From: Leptospiraceae bacterium
Lineage (GTDB): Bacteria; Spirochaetota; Leptospiria; Leptospirales; Leptospiraceae
Assembly: GCA_024233835.1 (NCBI GenBank)
Contig: JACKPC010000001.1
Coordinates: 1,240,001-1,304,000 of the forward strand
Length of the DNA stretch: 64,000 bases
Direction of reading: 5' to 3'
A program made the position numbers and the translations under genes. Under the pieces are notes generated by a model that had not been told where the DNA came from, ran no database searches, and saw only the letters and a list, made by a program, of their open reading frames with translations. Positions 9,098 to 17,029 of this stretch are shown here, piece by piece; the stretch's first letter is position 1, and each line of letters starts with the position of its first letter.

Positions 9098-9277
9098 CTA
9101 CTGTGCACTTATTAGAAGTCCGAGAACTGCACCATAAATAGAACTTGTCCAGGGGTTTGAGGTTAAAGGACAGGCTCCGCTGGAACATCCGATTATCCGA
9201 TAATAAGCATAACCTCCTACCATACCTAAGATTCCTCCCATAGCCAGACGACCTAAAACTGCTGTTTCCATAATCAT
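9098..9277 (-). CDS. Small membrane protein, DUF6132 family (GCxxGxCPLTSNP)
   Basis: A 59-residue gene on the minus strand. Start ATG at 9277 has a strong AAAAGGAG ribosome site with a 5-base spacer. The product has a glycine-rich membrane segment (about residues 7-29, ending GGYAYY), then the motif GCSSGACPLTSNPW and a second hydrophobic segment to the C-terminus. This GC-x2-G-x-CP-(I/L)-TSNP pattern is typical of DUF6132 proteins, small two-segment membrane proteins often found near rhodanese or thiol genes; their role is unknown. The two cysteines may be redox or metal ligands (inference). Confidence 0.8.
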   Translation of the reverse strand: MIMETAVLGRLAMGGILGMVGGYAYYRIIGCSSGACPLTSNPWTSSIYGAVLGLLISAQ

Positions 9278-9349
9278 TGTTACTCCTTTTACAAGCTTAT
9301 AGGATAGGATTTTTCTGTCAAGATAATATACTATAGGGGGTATTGTATG

Positions 9350-9928
9350 TTAATTGGGTATGTTTTCGAACTTCAGCTTATAGCAGGCAATTATCATCCA
9401 TTGAAGCAGTTCATCAATTTTATTACTGAGTTCAACAGTTTCTTCCTTTGTTATAACTCTATCTTCCAAAACCTTGCCCAGCAGACCGTAAAACTCCTTC
9501 ACCTTCACTCGAAATGCCTCCAGCCAGATTTTAAAACTCGTAGAAAGCTTATATACTTCACGGGAAAAATATCCCTTAATTACAAAATGATAAGAATCAG
9601 CTGTAAGAAGAAATTTATTTTGCTTTTTTAGTTCAACATCTTCTATTGGTTCATCCGTTTCCGAGGGCGGATACTGGTTAATGAAATTCGTGCGAACCAG
9701 AATAAGTTTTTGCATGATATCTTCTATATGGTACATCAGGTTCATTTTTTCCTGACCTGTAAGCTTTCCGTCTTTATAAATCGCATTAGCATAAGTTTCT
9801 GCAACCTTATTGACAGAAGGAACAAAATCTTTGATAAGCTCGGACTGAGAAATCTTGGTATATTTATGCTCTATACCACCATTTAAAGAAAAATTACCGT
9901 GTTGAATATCGAAGATGTCTATTTTCAT
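9350..9928 (-). CDS. Helical hypothetical protein with internal repeat
   Basis: 192 residues, no signal peptide, not a family I recognise. Two similar helix pairs can be seen: around residues 52-76 (DGKLTGQEKMNLMYHIEDIM) and 155-179 (DRVITKEETVELSNKIDELL). Both have an acidic loop followed by T-x2-E and an I-(E/D)-x-(I/L)-(M/L) helix, faintly like EF-hand or TerB-like layouts. No Shine-Dalgarno sequence is seen before ATG 9928. The 167-bp leader region holds a strong hairpin with an alternative pairing. Confidence 0.6.
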   Translation of the reverse strand: MKIDIFDIQHGNFSLNGGIEHKYTKISQSELIKDFVPSVNKVAETYANAIYKDGKLTGQEKMNLMYHIEDIMQKLILVRTNFINQYPPSETDEPIEDVELKKQNKFLLTADSYHFVIKGYFSREVYKLSTSFKIWLEAFRVKVKEFYGLLGKVLEDRVITKEETVELSNKIDELLQWMIIACYKLKFENIPN

Positions 9929-10011
9929 TACGAAAATTAGTTTAGGAAGTTTTTACTTTTCTGCAATTCTTTTTCTTTATTATGTTTCTTATTTTTTCGT
10001 AACAGGAATGC

Positions 10012-10071
10012 TTCTCTGGATGAGTAAGAATCATCATTCTTTCATCCAGGTTTTAATAATTTTCCAGAGAA
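10012..10071 (-). promoter_or_regulatory. Leader with two mutually exclusive stems
   Basis: CTGGATGA (10016-10023) pairs with TCATCCAG (10042-10049), extended by AAGAAT (10026-10031) with ATTCTT (10036-10041). TTCTCTGG (10012-10019) can instead pair with CCAGAGAA (10064-10071). The two stems share bases 10016-10019, so they exclude each other. It lies between rimI and the start of the 192-residue gene. A switch role is inference. Confidence 0.3.
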
Positions 10072-10086
10072 CTTATTGTAGGCCTA

Positions 10087-10111
10087 CTTCAACAATTAGC
10101 GATTGTTGAAG
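10087..10111. terminator. 10-bp perfect hairpin at the end of the rimI-like gene
   Basis: CTTCAACAAT and ATTGTTGAAG are separated by five bases that include the stop codon of the acetyltransferase gene. The T-rich run follows on the plus strand only, so it could protect the minus-strand mRNA end or terminate plus-strand transcripts. Confidence 0.4.
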
Positions 10112-10521
10112 CTTCTTTTCATCAAAATACCAGAACTTCCATCGGTATAGTAGTTTTTTCGTTCTCCTATTTCTTCAAAATCGTATTTCTCATAAAAGGA
10201 TATGGCCGGTATATTTACCTCACTCACTTCTAAAAAAATATCTTTGCCCGGATGTTTCTTCAAAAAATCAGCAAACAATTTAGTAGCAAATCCTTTACCG
10301 CGAAAGTTTTCTAATACTCCAAAACGCAGAACTTCCATTTCATAAACATTCTCAAGAAAGAGAATATAGGCAATCGGCATATAGTCAAGGTAGTATAGAT
10401 ACGAATTATTTTTTTCATGATGGGACTCGATCTGCTTAAGTGACCAGGGGTGCTCCGGAAAGATTTTTACTTCCAGTTTGCGTATAGTTTCATATCCATC
10501 TTTACTTGTTTTTTTTATCAT
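10096..10521 (-). CDS. rimI: GNAT acetyltransferase, RimI-like (ribosomal protein S18 N-acetyltransferase)
   Basis: 141 residues with the full GNAT fold. The acetyl-CoA loop is FRGKGFATKLF (R-x-x-G-x-G/A type). Then come LEVSEVN, AISFYEKYDFEEIGERKNYY and a final Met-containing strand. This LEV-x-E-N, FYE-x-F, IG-x-R-x-YY series is what RimI proteins show, so acetylation of a protein N-terminus (S18 in model bacteria) is the likely reaction; another small substrate cannot be excluded. GGAG lies seven bases before ATG. Confidence 0.75.
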   Translation of the reverse strand: MIKKTSKDGYETIRKLEVKIFPEHPWSLKQIESHHEKNNSYLYYLDYMPIAYILFLENVYEMEVLRFGVLENFRGKGFATKLFADFLKKHPGKDIFLEVSEVNIPAISFYEKYDFEEIGERKNYYTDGSSGILMKRSFNNR

Positions 10522-10616
10522 AAAACGTCTCCGGCCCGTTCTGAGGGGAATTGCGATTATACAGAATTCTCAGGCTTTGGAAAGTTTTTTTTCAGATATT
10601 GCAGAAATAAATGATT

Positions 10617-11681
10617 TTATTTTTTGAAGTTTTTTCCCTGTTTTCTATATTCGCTGGGAGTCTGACCTGTAAGCTCTTTGAAAGCCCGGTTAAAAGGACC
10701 GATAGATTGGTAACCGAGATCCATGGCTATCCGAATAATAGGAATATCTTTTTTATCTTCAGAAAGTAGAATTTCGCAGGCTTCCTGCACCCTGTAGCGG
10801 TTTAAGAAATCATTAAAATTTTTATAACCCATTCCCTGGTTTATAAGCTGTCTGAGTTTATATTCCTGAACTTTTAGTTCTATTGCTAATTCTCGAATAG
10901 ATAGTCCTTCTGTTATATAAATCTTTTTGACTTCAAAAGCTTCTATTAATTTTTGATAGATTGGATTTTTATTCAAATCTACAACCTGATTTGTTTCCCT
11001 AACTTTTTCCTTAATTTCAAAAATTCCCATTTTAAAATCTATAGAGAAGAACATAAACCCAAAAATTAATATAGTAATTAATAGCATATTTATAAGTACT
11101 AATATATCCTTGTAGCTTTCACTGAAAGGAAGAAGATAACTAAATATAATAAAAACAATAACAGTTCCACCGGAATAAATGTGGATTTCTCTGAGTTTTC
11201 TTCTCTCTTCTATTAGATCTATATACTTACCTTTATAGGTTTCAATCATGGCCAGGACTACAAGTAAAACCGAATATATGATTCCCGGCAAGAACCAGCT
11301 CGGATTCACCTTCCTATGTATAATATCCCAGTCCATACCTTTCGCGAAAGGATAAGCGGCTAAAGAAATCAGGTATTTTGTTAATAATACAATTTTATGC
11401 CGTTTCCCGAAGTAAAAGTTGTCATCAAAAATAGAACTGGTAAGTATCCAAAAAAAGAAAGAAAGACCTATAATTCCAAGATGAAGAAGTTGTTTAACAT
11501 ACAGGTTTAATTTTCCCGAAGTATCAAGTGATAATAGAAGATAAGAGAGAGATGAAATTAAAAAAAGGGCTGCGTATTTTCCGCGTTTATCTTCAAAGTG
11601 TCGAAATAAAACCAGACAAAGGATAAAGCTAATATTCGCTATCGATATATAATGAAGAATTTCAATGAATTTTTGTAACAA
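10617..11681 (-). CDS. Membrane-bound AraC-family transcriptional regulator
   Basis: Residues 1-220 contain six or seven hydrophobic helices (7TM-like sensor). A short linker follows, then a C-terminal AraC-type double HTH from about 250 to 350, with the diagnostic second HTH IPIIRIAMDLGYQS...FNRAFKELTGQTPSEYRK. It should sense a membrane or external signal and bind DNA while tethered. The start is TTG with GAAGGAA about seven bases upstream. It is the last gene of a closely spaced minus-strand run from rnd, 20 bases after the secreted 136-residue gene. The target is unknown. Confidence 0.85.
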   Translation of the reverse strand: MLQKFIEILHYISIANISFILCLVLFRHFEDKRGKYAALFLISSLSYLLLSLDTSGKLNLYVKQLLHLGIIGLSFFFWILTSSIFDDNFYFGKRHKIVLLTKYLISLAAYPFAKGMDWDIIHRKVNPSWFLPGIIYSVLLVVLAMIETYKGKYIDLIEERRKLREIHIYSGGTVIVFIIFSYLLPFSESYKDILVLINMLLITILIFGFMFFSIDFKMGIFEIKEKVRETNQVVDLNKNPIYQKLIEAFEVKKIYITEGLSIRELAIELKVQEYKLRQLINQGMGYKNFNDFLNRYRVQEACEILLSEDKKDIPIIRIAMDLGYQSIGPFNRAFKELTGQTPSEYRKQGKNFKK

Positions 11682-11701
11682 TTAATTTCCTTCTTTTGAA
11701 A

Positions 11702-12112
11702 TTAATAAAAGTAATCCCAAAAACGAAAGGCTTTAAGTTTATAGGTTTTATAAGTAATCATTTTAACAACTTTATCCTTGTCTAACATTTCGGAAGTAAC
11801 GGTTCGAAAAAGGAGGATGGCTTTATCTCCTTTTGTTAATTCTTCAAGACGTTCTTTATTCTTAGATGATATTTCTCCTTTGAAATCTTTACCCGGATAA
11901 TTGGTACAATGATTGTCAGAATGACCATCCTGTTCTCTAACACTGAGGACGGTAAAGTTGGCTTTGCGAAAATACCACTTTTCTTTTTGTTGTATTTCTG
12001 TTTCTAAAGAAATCAACTTTACTTTCAGTTTACACTGTGCCATGTAAGAGGCAGAAACAGAAGCCGGGAAGGATAATACTGCGAATAAAATAAAGAGAAA
12101 CCGATGTGCCAT
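11702..12112 (-). CDS. Small secreted hypothetical protein
   Basis: 136 residues with signal peptide 1-21 (ending VSA). The mature part is beta-rich, and has two cysteines (one just after the signal, one in DNHCTNYPG) that could form a disulfide. No family recognised. AGGA lies seven bases before ATG, and the gene starts four bases after the amidase stop, so it belongs to the same transcript. Confidence 0.6.
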   Translation of the reverse strand: MAHRFLFILFAVLSFPASVSASYMAQCKLKVKLISLETEIQQKEKWYFRKANFTVLSVREQDGHSDNHCTNYPGKDFKGEISSKNKERLEELTKGDKAILLFRTVTSEMLDKDKVVKMITYKTYKLKAFRFWDYFY

Positions 12113-12116
12113 ATTT

Positions 12117-13568
12117 TTAAATCCTATTATAATTATTTATTTCTATATCCGAAATCATCTTCCAGGAAGCTGCTTCTTCTAACTCAAAAGCCAGATCCAG
12201 TAAGAGCCTATCTTCTCCATAAGCAGCAGAAAACTGCATACCTATAGGAAGGCCTTGAGAACTAAAGCCCATGGGCAAGGAAATGGCCGGAGCGCCCGAT
12301 ACATTATGAATGGGTGTATAAGGCACAAATTGTCTTACCCGTCTATAAGCTTCTTCAAATACCACGTCGGTTGTGGATAAATAACCCAGTTTTGGGGCAG
12401 GGTGAGCCATTACCGGAGAGAGGAGAATATCGTATTTTTGAAATACCTTTTCATATTCATAATAAAATTTCTTTAAGCGATAGAACATAAAAGGAGCCTG
12501 CCAGAGGTTACGAAAAAAATTTTCACTTAGCTTTCGGGTCCAGTATTCCAGTTTCTCTTTTTGATACTTGTTCTCCGTCATAAGCCCACCAAGATGCTCA
12601 AATAAAAAAGCCATCATTCCCCAGTATAAGAAAAAATCATCTCCCACCTCTTTGGAAAAAGGACAGGGTATTTCTTCAACTGAGTGACCTGATTCTGAGC
12701 AAATTTTAGCTGAATCTTTCAGAACGTTTACTACCTCCGGATCTACTGTTTCTAAAAACGGAAGATGGTAAAAAAAGCCCATGCGCAAACGTTTCAAGGA
12801 AGAGCGGCTAGCAGAACCGATTTCAGGTAATTGAGGATTTTTATAATATTTTTCTGCATAAGAGTAAAATGTGGTTGTATCTCGAACAGTTCTACTTACA
12901 AGTCCTTGATGAACAATATCTAGGGGTAAAACACTCAGTGCTTTCTCGTTTTGAAATCGACCGCGTGAAGGTTTTAGACCGATAAGTCCGCAGGAGGCCG
13001 CCGGGATCCGAATAGAACCTCCTCCGTCGTTGGCATGGGCCAGGGGAACCACACCGGCTGCAACAAGAGCGGCAGCTCCACCTGAGGAGCCACCGGTAGA
13101 ATGTTCTCTGTTCCAGGGATTACGAGTTTGTCCATGAAAAGATGATTCGGTAGTAGCTGTTAAGCCAAATTCACAGAGTGCCGATTTTCCTATATTGATA
13201 AAACCGAGAGCTTTTAATTGTTCTACAAAAGGACTATTCCTCCGGGCACTCTTTCGGGATACTGATAGGGAGCCAAAACTTGTAGGAAAGCCTTTTACAT
13301 TTTCATTGTCTTTTATAAAGCTTGGGATTCCAGAAAAGAAACCTTCGGACTTCTCCTCGGCTTCCTTTCTGGCTGTCTCATACATTTTCGTTGTGATACC
13401 ATTGAGAAAAGGATTGACTGTTTCTGCTCTTTGTATAGCAGCCTCTACGAGTTCCTTTATTTGTATTTCCTTTTTTGAAATAAGCTGGGAAAGCTCCACA
13501 GCATCTCGTTTCCCGAGGACGTCATTGGTAAATGCACTGATCTGATTAGAATTGAATTCAGATTTCAT
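12117..13568 (-). CDS. Amidase-signature family hydrolase
   Basis: 483 residues, typical amidase-signature length. The Ser-cisSer-Lys triad is visible: Lys86 in PSFIKDNEN, Ser161 in the glycine/serine loop STGGSSGGAAA, and the nucleophile Ser185 in GGGSIRIPAASCG. The C-terminal end has the usual substrate-cleft segment with SLPMGFSSQGLPIGMQ. It lies alone among unrelated genes, without gatB or gatC, so it is more likely an amide or carbamate hydrolase than the GatA subunit of tRNA-Gln amidotransferase. It is 10 bases downstream of the ABC-F gene. Confidence 0.85.
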   Translation of the reverse strand: MKSEFNSNQISAFTNDVLGKRDAVELSQLISKKEIQIKELVEAAIQRAETVNPFLNGITTKMYETARKEAEEKSEGFFSGIPSFIKDNENVKGFPTSFGSLSVSRKSARRNSPFVEQLKALGFINIGKSALCEFGLTATTESSFHGQTRNPWNREHSTGGSSGGAAALVAAGVVPLAHANDGGGSIRIPAASCGLIGLKPSRGRFQNEKALSVLPLDIVHQGLVSRTVRDTTTFYSYAEKYYKNPQLPEIGSASRSSLKRLRMGFFYHLPFLETVDPEVVNVLKDSAKICSESGHSVEEIPCPFSKEVGDDFFLYWGMMAFLFEHLGGLMTENKYQKEKLEYWTRKLSENFFRNLWQAPFMFYRLKKFYYEYEKVFQKYDILLSPVMAHPAPKLGYLSTTDVVFEEAYRRVRQFVPYTPIHNVSGAPAISLPMGFSSQGLPIGMQFSAAYGEDRLLLDLAFELEEAASWKMISDIEINNYNRI

Positions 13569-13578
13569 TCAAATATCC

Positions 13579-15075
13579 TTAAATACTCTCATCCGACCAG
13601 CCCACATCAGAAAGAAATTCATCATAAGTTCCCGGGTATATGCGAATTTCATTATTGTCGAATACAATAAGTTTAGTTGCCACCGCTCTTAAGTGCATTT
13701 CATCGTGAGTCACCATTACTACAGAACCTTCAAAATCATCGATGGCTTCTATTAAAGAATCACAGGATTGCATATCCAAATGACTTGTAGGCTCATCAAG
13801 AAATAAAAGATGACAGGGGCTAACTAAAATTTTTCCAAGAAGAACACGGCTTTTTTCACCACCCGATAGAACCTTTATCTTTTTTAAAGACATGGTGTCG
13901 GGGAACATTAAGCCTCCCGCGATAGTTCTTGCCTTGTAGTCGGTGCAATCCGGATCAGAGGCTTTAATTTCTTCATAGATCGTGTTATCATCGTTCATTA
14001 CCTTTTTGTTGGTTTGTCCGAAGTAACCTTCTAATAAAATGGGATGCTTATATATGTTTCCGTTATCGGGTTTCAATTCACCGGCTAAAAGTTTTAAAAG
14101 GGTAGATTTTCCCTTGCCGTTTTTCCCGATGATACAAATTCTTTCCTTTCTCTCTATCGTTAAGGAGAAATCCCGAATCAGATAAGGTTCTTTTCCATCA
14201 TAGGAAAAACTAATATTCTCAGCAGAAAGCATTCGGCTTGCTTCAAATTTCGCACTATTAAAAAACAATTCGAGGTCTTCTATTTTATCCAGAGCTTTTT
14301 TTTCTCCCATCTTCTCTAATTTTTTTACTCTGGACTGGGCGCGGCTGGCAAAACTGGCTTTGGCTTTAAACCTTGCAATGAATTGTTCTTCCTGCTTGCG
14401 TTTTTTAGCCTCATTCAGACGGGTTTTTTCGTAGTTCTCTTCCTCTGTATTAATCTGGTTATAGAGTTTATCCGTATCACCTGCCACTTTAATTGCTTTT
14501 TCTCGGTGAATAGCGATTACGTGGCTTACCACACTATCCATGAAATTCCTATCATGGGTTATGAGGATAAATTCACCTTCCCAGGAACGAAGGAATTCTT
14601 CCAGCCATCGAATGGTAACAATATCCAGGTAGTTATTAGGCTCATCTAACATTAACATATCAGGAGCGGAAACTAAAAGCTTTGCTAAATTCATCCTGAT
14701 CTGATATCCTCCGGAAAACTCATCCGGATGCCTCTGCATATCCGCTTCAGAAAAACCCAGACCGGAAAGAATCATTTCAACCTGCCAGGTTTCATACTCT
14801 TCTCCGGGAGGAAGTCCAAGGCTACATTCTTCCAGAACAGTAGGTTTGGAAAATTTTAGATGCTGTTCCAGATGTCCTATTTTATAATTCTTTGGAATGC
14901 TAATATTTCCGGAGTCGGGCTCTACCCTACCGAGAATCATTTCTAAAAGGGTAGATTTTCCGTGTCCGTTTCTTCCGACAAGACCAACTTTTTCTCCCCG
15001 GTTAATACTAAAGTTTAAATCGGAAAATACCGTTTGTCCTCCGAAAGATTTATTAATTCCATTCATTTTAATCAT
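13579..15075 (-). CDS. ABC-F family ATPase (ribosome-associated type)
   Basis: 498 residues with two ABC cassettes and no membrane segments. Walker A motifs are GRNGHGKST (about 36-44) and GKNGKGKST (about 317-325). Signature motifs are FSGGYQIRMN and LSGGEKSRV, and Walker B segments are LMLDEPNNYLD and LFLDEPTSHLD. The linker between cassettes is Lys/Glu-rich, like the P-site interaction motif of ABC-F proteins such as EttA, YbiT or Uup, which act on stalled or starting ribosomes. The exact subfamily cannot be set by eye. ATG 15075 has AGGA about nine bases upstream. Confidence 0.88.
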   Translation of the reverse strand: MIKMNGINKSFGGQTVFSDLNFSINRGEKVGLVGRNGHGKSTLLEMILGRVEPDSGNISIPKNYKIGHLEQHLKFSKPTVLEECSLGLPPGEEYETWQVEMILSGLGFSEADMQRHPDEFSGGYQIRMNLAKLLVSAPDMLMLDEPNNYLDIVTIRWLEEFLRSWEGEFILITHDRNFMDSVVSHVIAIHREKAIKVAGDTDKLYNQINTEEENYEKTRLNEAKKRKQEEQFIARFKAKASFASRAQSRVKKLEKMGEKKALDKIEDLELFFNSAKFEASRMLSAENISFSYDGKEPYLIRDFSLTIERKERICIIGKNGKGKSTLLKLLAGELKPDNGNIYKHPILLEGYFGQTNKKVMNDDNTIYEEIKASDPDCTDYKARTIAGGLMFPDTMSLKKIKVLSGGEKSRVLLGKILVSPCHLLFLDEPTSHLDMQSCDSLIEAIDDFEGSVVMVTHDEMHLRAVATKLIVFDNNEIRIYPGTYDEFLSDVGWSDESI

Positions 15076-15108
15076 GAGTTTTATTCCTGGCTTATAGTAA
15101 TTTTAATT

Positions 15109-15765
15109 TCAAAGTTTTTTGGGATCAAAAAACGGAGGTACATTCAGATTGGGTTCTGCTATAATTGGTTTTCTGTCAAAGCCAAAGTATTCTCGAAAAA
15201 AGTTAACCAACATATAAGCGGTTGCTCCCCATAGAATTCCTCGCGGATGATCCAAATAGTATATATGCTTTTCGTAAGCTTCTCTTCCCTCAATAGAATA
15301 AAATGGATAGTTTAAAAAATCAGAATATTTTAAAGTAAAAATAAAATCAACTTCCCTCGGACAGGGATTGAAGGAGCCTTCGCCGTGATAAATAGCTACT
15401 ATAGGTGTGATATGGTAGCCCGTTCGAGTAATAATATCTTTATATTTTCCCAAAACTTCAAGGTTCTCCGCTTTTTCACCGGTTTCTTCTACCCACTCCC
15501 TAAGGGCTGTATGAGTAAAATTTATATCTTCTTTATCCACCTTTCCGCCGGGAAAAGAGATTTGGCCCGGATGGCTTTTTAAATGCTCGGTTCTTTTGGT
15601 CAGAATTACTCCGATGTCTCCATCTTCTAATTCGGTAAGAGCCATGATGACAGCTGAAGAATGAAGCTTTCCGTATCCCGAAGGAGGGGGTTCAAGCCCC
15701 CTATCTATTTCAAGAAGTGCTTTCAGTTTCCTCAGGTTTGCCATTTGGGGTTTCATCTGTTCCAC
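15109..15765 (-). CDS. Nudix hydrolase, CoA pyrophosphatase (NudL) type
   Basis: 218 residues. Before and across the Nudix box the sequence reads LTKRTEHLKSHPGQISFPGG, the extra motif that marks the coenzyme A diphosphatase (NudL/YeaB) subfamily. The box continues with ALREWVEETG, giving the metal-binding REXXEE. The spacing from GG to RE matches NudL, not the standard 23-residue box. The expected reaction is splitting of CoA or acyl-CoA to phosphopantetheine and ADP. The GTG start at 15765 has AAGGA five bases upstream and overlaps the 3' end of rnd by 56 bases, so it is coupled to it. Confidence 0.82.
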   Translation of the reverse strand: MEQMKPQMANLRKLKALLEIDRGLEPPPSGYGKLHSSAVIMALTELEDGDIGVILTKRTEHLKSHPGQISFPGGKVDKEDINFTHTALREWVEETGEKAENLEVLGKYKDIITRTGYHITPIVAIYHGEGSFNPCPREVDFIFTLKYSDFLNYPFYSIEGREAYEKHIYYLDHPRGILWGATAYMLVNFFREYFGFDRKPIIAEPNLNVPPFFDPKKL

Positions 15766-16999
15766 TTTTTTCCTTCTGATTTGTCTCTCCGGATCCTTTT
15801 TTTTTCTGAAGAAAATGTCCTTTTGTTTTCTTCTTTTTCTTTCCCTTGATAACAGTCATTTTTTTTAGAAGGTATTCATAGGGTTCATTTTTCAGGGCTT
15901 TTAAAAGCATAGGGCCGTAGTTTTTTAATTTCCAGTCTGACATCAGGTTCATATTTTCGAGTTCCTGAATATTCTGCGGATTTTTTTGTAAAACAGAAAT
16001 AAGATTTTTATTCGAAAGAAGCATAGAATGGTCTATATTTCTGTGTTTCATTACCTTATCCCTCCATTTTTTCAACCTCTGAAAAATAACTTCTTCCTCC
16101 GGATTTAAATCGGCATTTACCCTGGGAATAGAAATTGTTTCGATGAGTTCTCCTTTCGGATTCTGTATTTCTTCAAAAAGAGCTTTTCCATCTTTCTTCC
16201 CGAGTTTTTCAATGAGTTCTTCTTCGGTTGGTTTTTTTTGAACAATTTTCACAATATACTCATTATTCATTACCCGGAAAGAGGCCTTATTCATCCGTTT
16301 TGCTTTTTCTTCTCGAAATTGCAGAATATTCAGAATGAGCCGTCTTTCTTCCGGACTATATTTCTGAATTTCAGGAAAACGATGAAGTTGAACTTCCTGG
16401 TTGTCTTCTCTTAAGCTGTATTCTTCTACCGTCATTCTTTCGAATTCTGAATAAGCTTCTTCCAGAAGGTTTTCTTTTTCCAGGGCTTCCCGCATTTTTT
16501 CCCAGATAGATTCAAGATACACCGTATCAAGGGCAGCATAGACCAGTTGTTTTTCCTGCAGAGGCCTGTATTCCCAGTTAGATTTTTGCTGGGTTTTAGA
16601 AAGTTCAATACCATGGTAATTCTGTACCAGGAAATGCAAAGAATTGTGTTCTAAGCCCAGAAGCTTTGAAGAATACATGGTATCCGCAATGTTCTTAAAT
16701 TGAAAAGAGAAATCTCGTTTCAGAACTTTAATATCATCCGGAGCAGAATGAAAAATTTTTAGAATTTTATCATCTGAAAAAACCTCTCCAAGTGGACCCA
16801 AATCTATATTGGAAAGGGGATCAAAAATAAAATTTTGACCGGATGCGTTAATTTGAATCAGACAGACACGGGAAAAATAGGTAAAATAACCTGAAGATTC
16901 CGTATCTACTGAAAGCGATTTCGCAGACTTTAAACTAACAAGGGCCAGTTCAAGGCTTTTCTTGTTATTGATAAGAAGGTATTTAGATTTGATTTGCAT
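15710..16999 (-). CDS. rnd: Ribonuclease D-like 3'-5' exonuclease
   Basis: 429 residues. The DEDDy exonuclease domain occupies about 1-200: Asp32/Glu34 in SVDTESSG, the HSAPDDIKVL motif, DTMYSSKLLG, and YAALDTVYLES with the catalytic Tyr/Asp. One or two HRDC-like helical domains follow (about 210-370). The tail is unusually Lys-rich and then Glu/Thr-rich (from about 385), likely disordered. RNase D trims tRNA and other RNA 3' ends. It is the first gene of the minus-strand run and is divergent from purF with only a 30-bp gap. Confidence 0.88.
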   Translation of the reverse strand: MQIKSKYLLINNKKSLELALVSLKSAKSLSVDTESSGYFTYFSRVCLIQINASGQNFIFDPLSNIDLGPLGEVFSDDKILKIFHSAPDDIKVLKRDFSFQFKNIADTMYSSKLLGLEHNSLHFLVQNYHGIELSKTQQKSNWEYRPLQEKQLVYAALDTVYLESIWEKMREALEKENLLEEAYSEFERMTVEEYSLREDNQEVQLHRFPEIQKYSPEERRLILNILQFREEKAKRMNKASFRVMNNEYIVKIVQKKPTEEELIEKLGKKDGKALFEEIQNPKGELIETISIPRVNADLNPEEEVIFQRLKKWRDKVMKHRNIDHSMLLSNKNLISVLQKNPQNIQELENMNLMSDWKLKNYGPMLLKALKNEPYEYLLKKMTVIKGKKKKKTKGHFLQKKKGSGETNQKEKSGTDETPNGKPEETESTS

Positions 17000-17029
17000 G
17001 ATTTATAGCCTAAAAAAACATATCCAATT

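Noticed and set aside
8934..9188. 84-codon minus-strand frame over the end of AAA copy 2
   Set aside because: It overlaps the real AAA gene antisense, has no ribosome site, and lies in a different phase from the DUF6132 gene (9098-9277), which explains the region better.
12117..13568. gatA (Glu-tRNA amidotransferase subunit A)
   Set aside because: Same superfamily, but no gatB or gatC is adjacent and the gene sits in an unrelated operon; kept as a general amidase.
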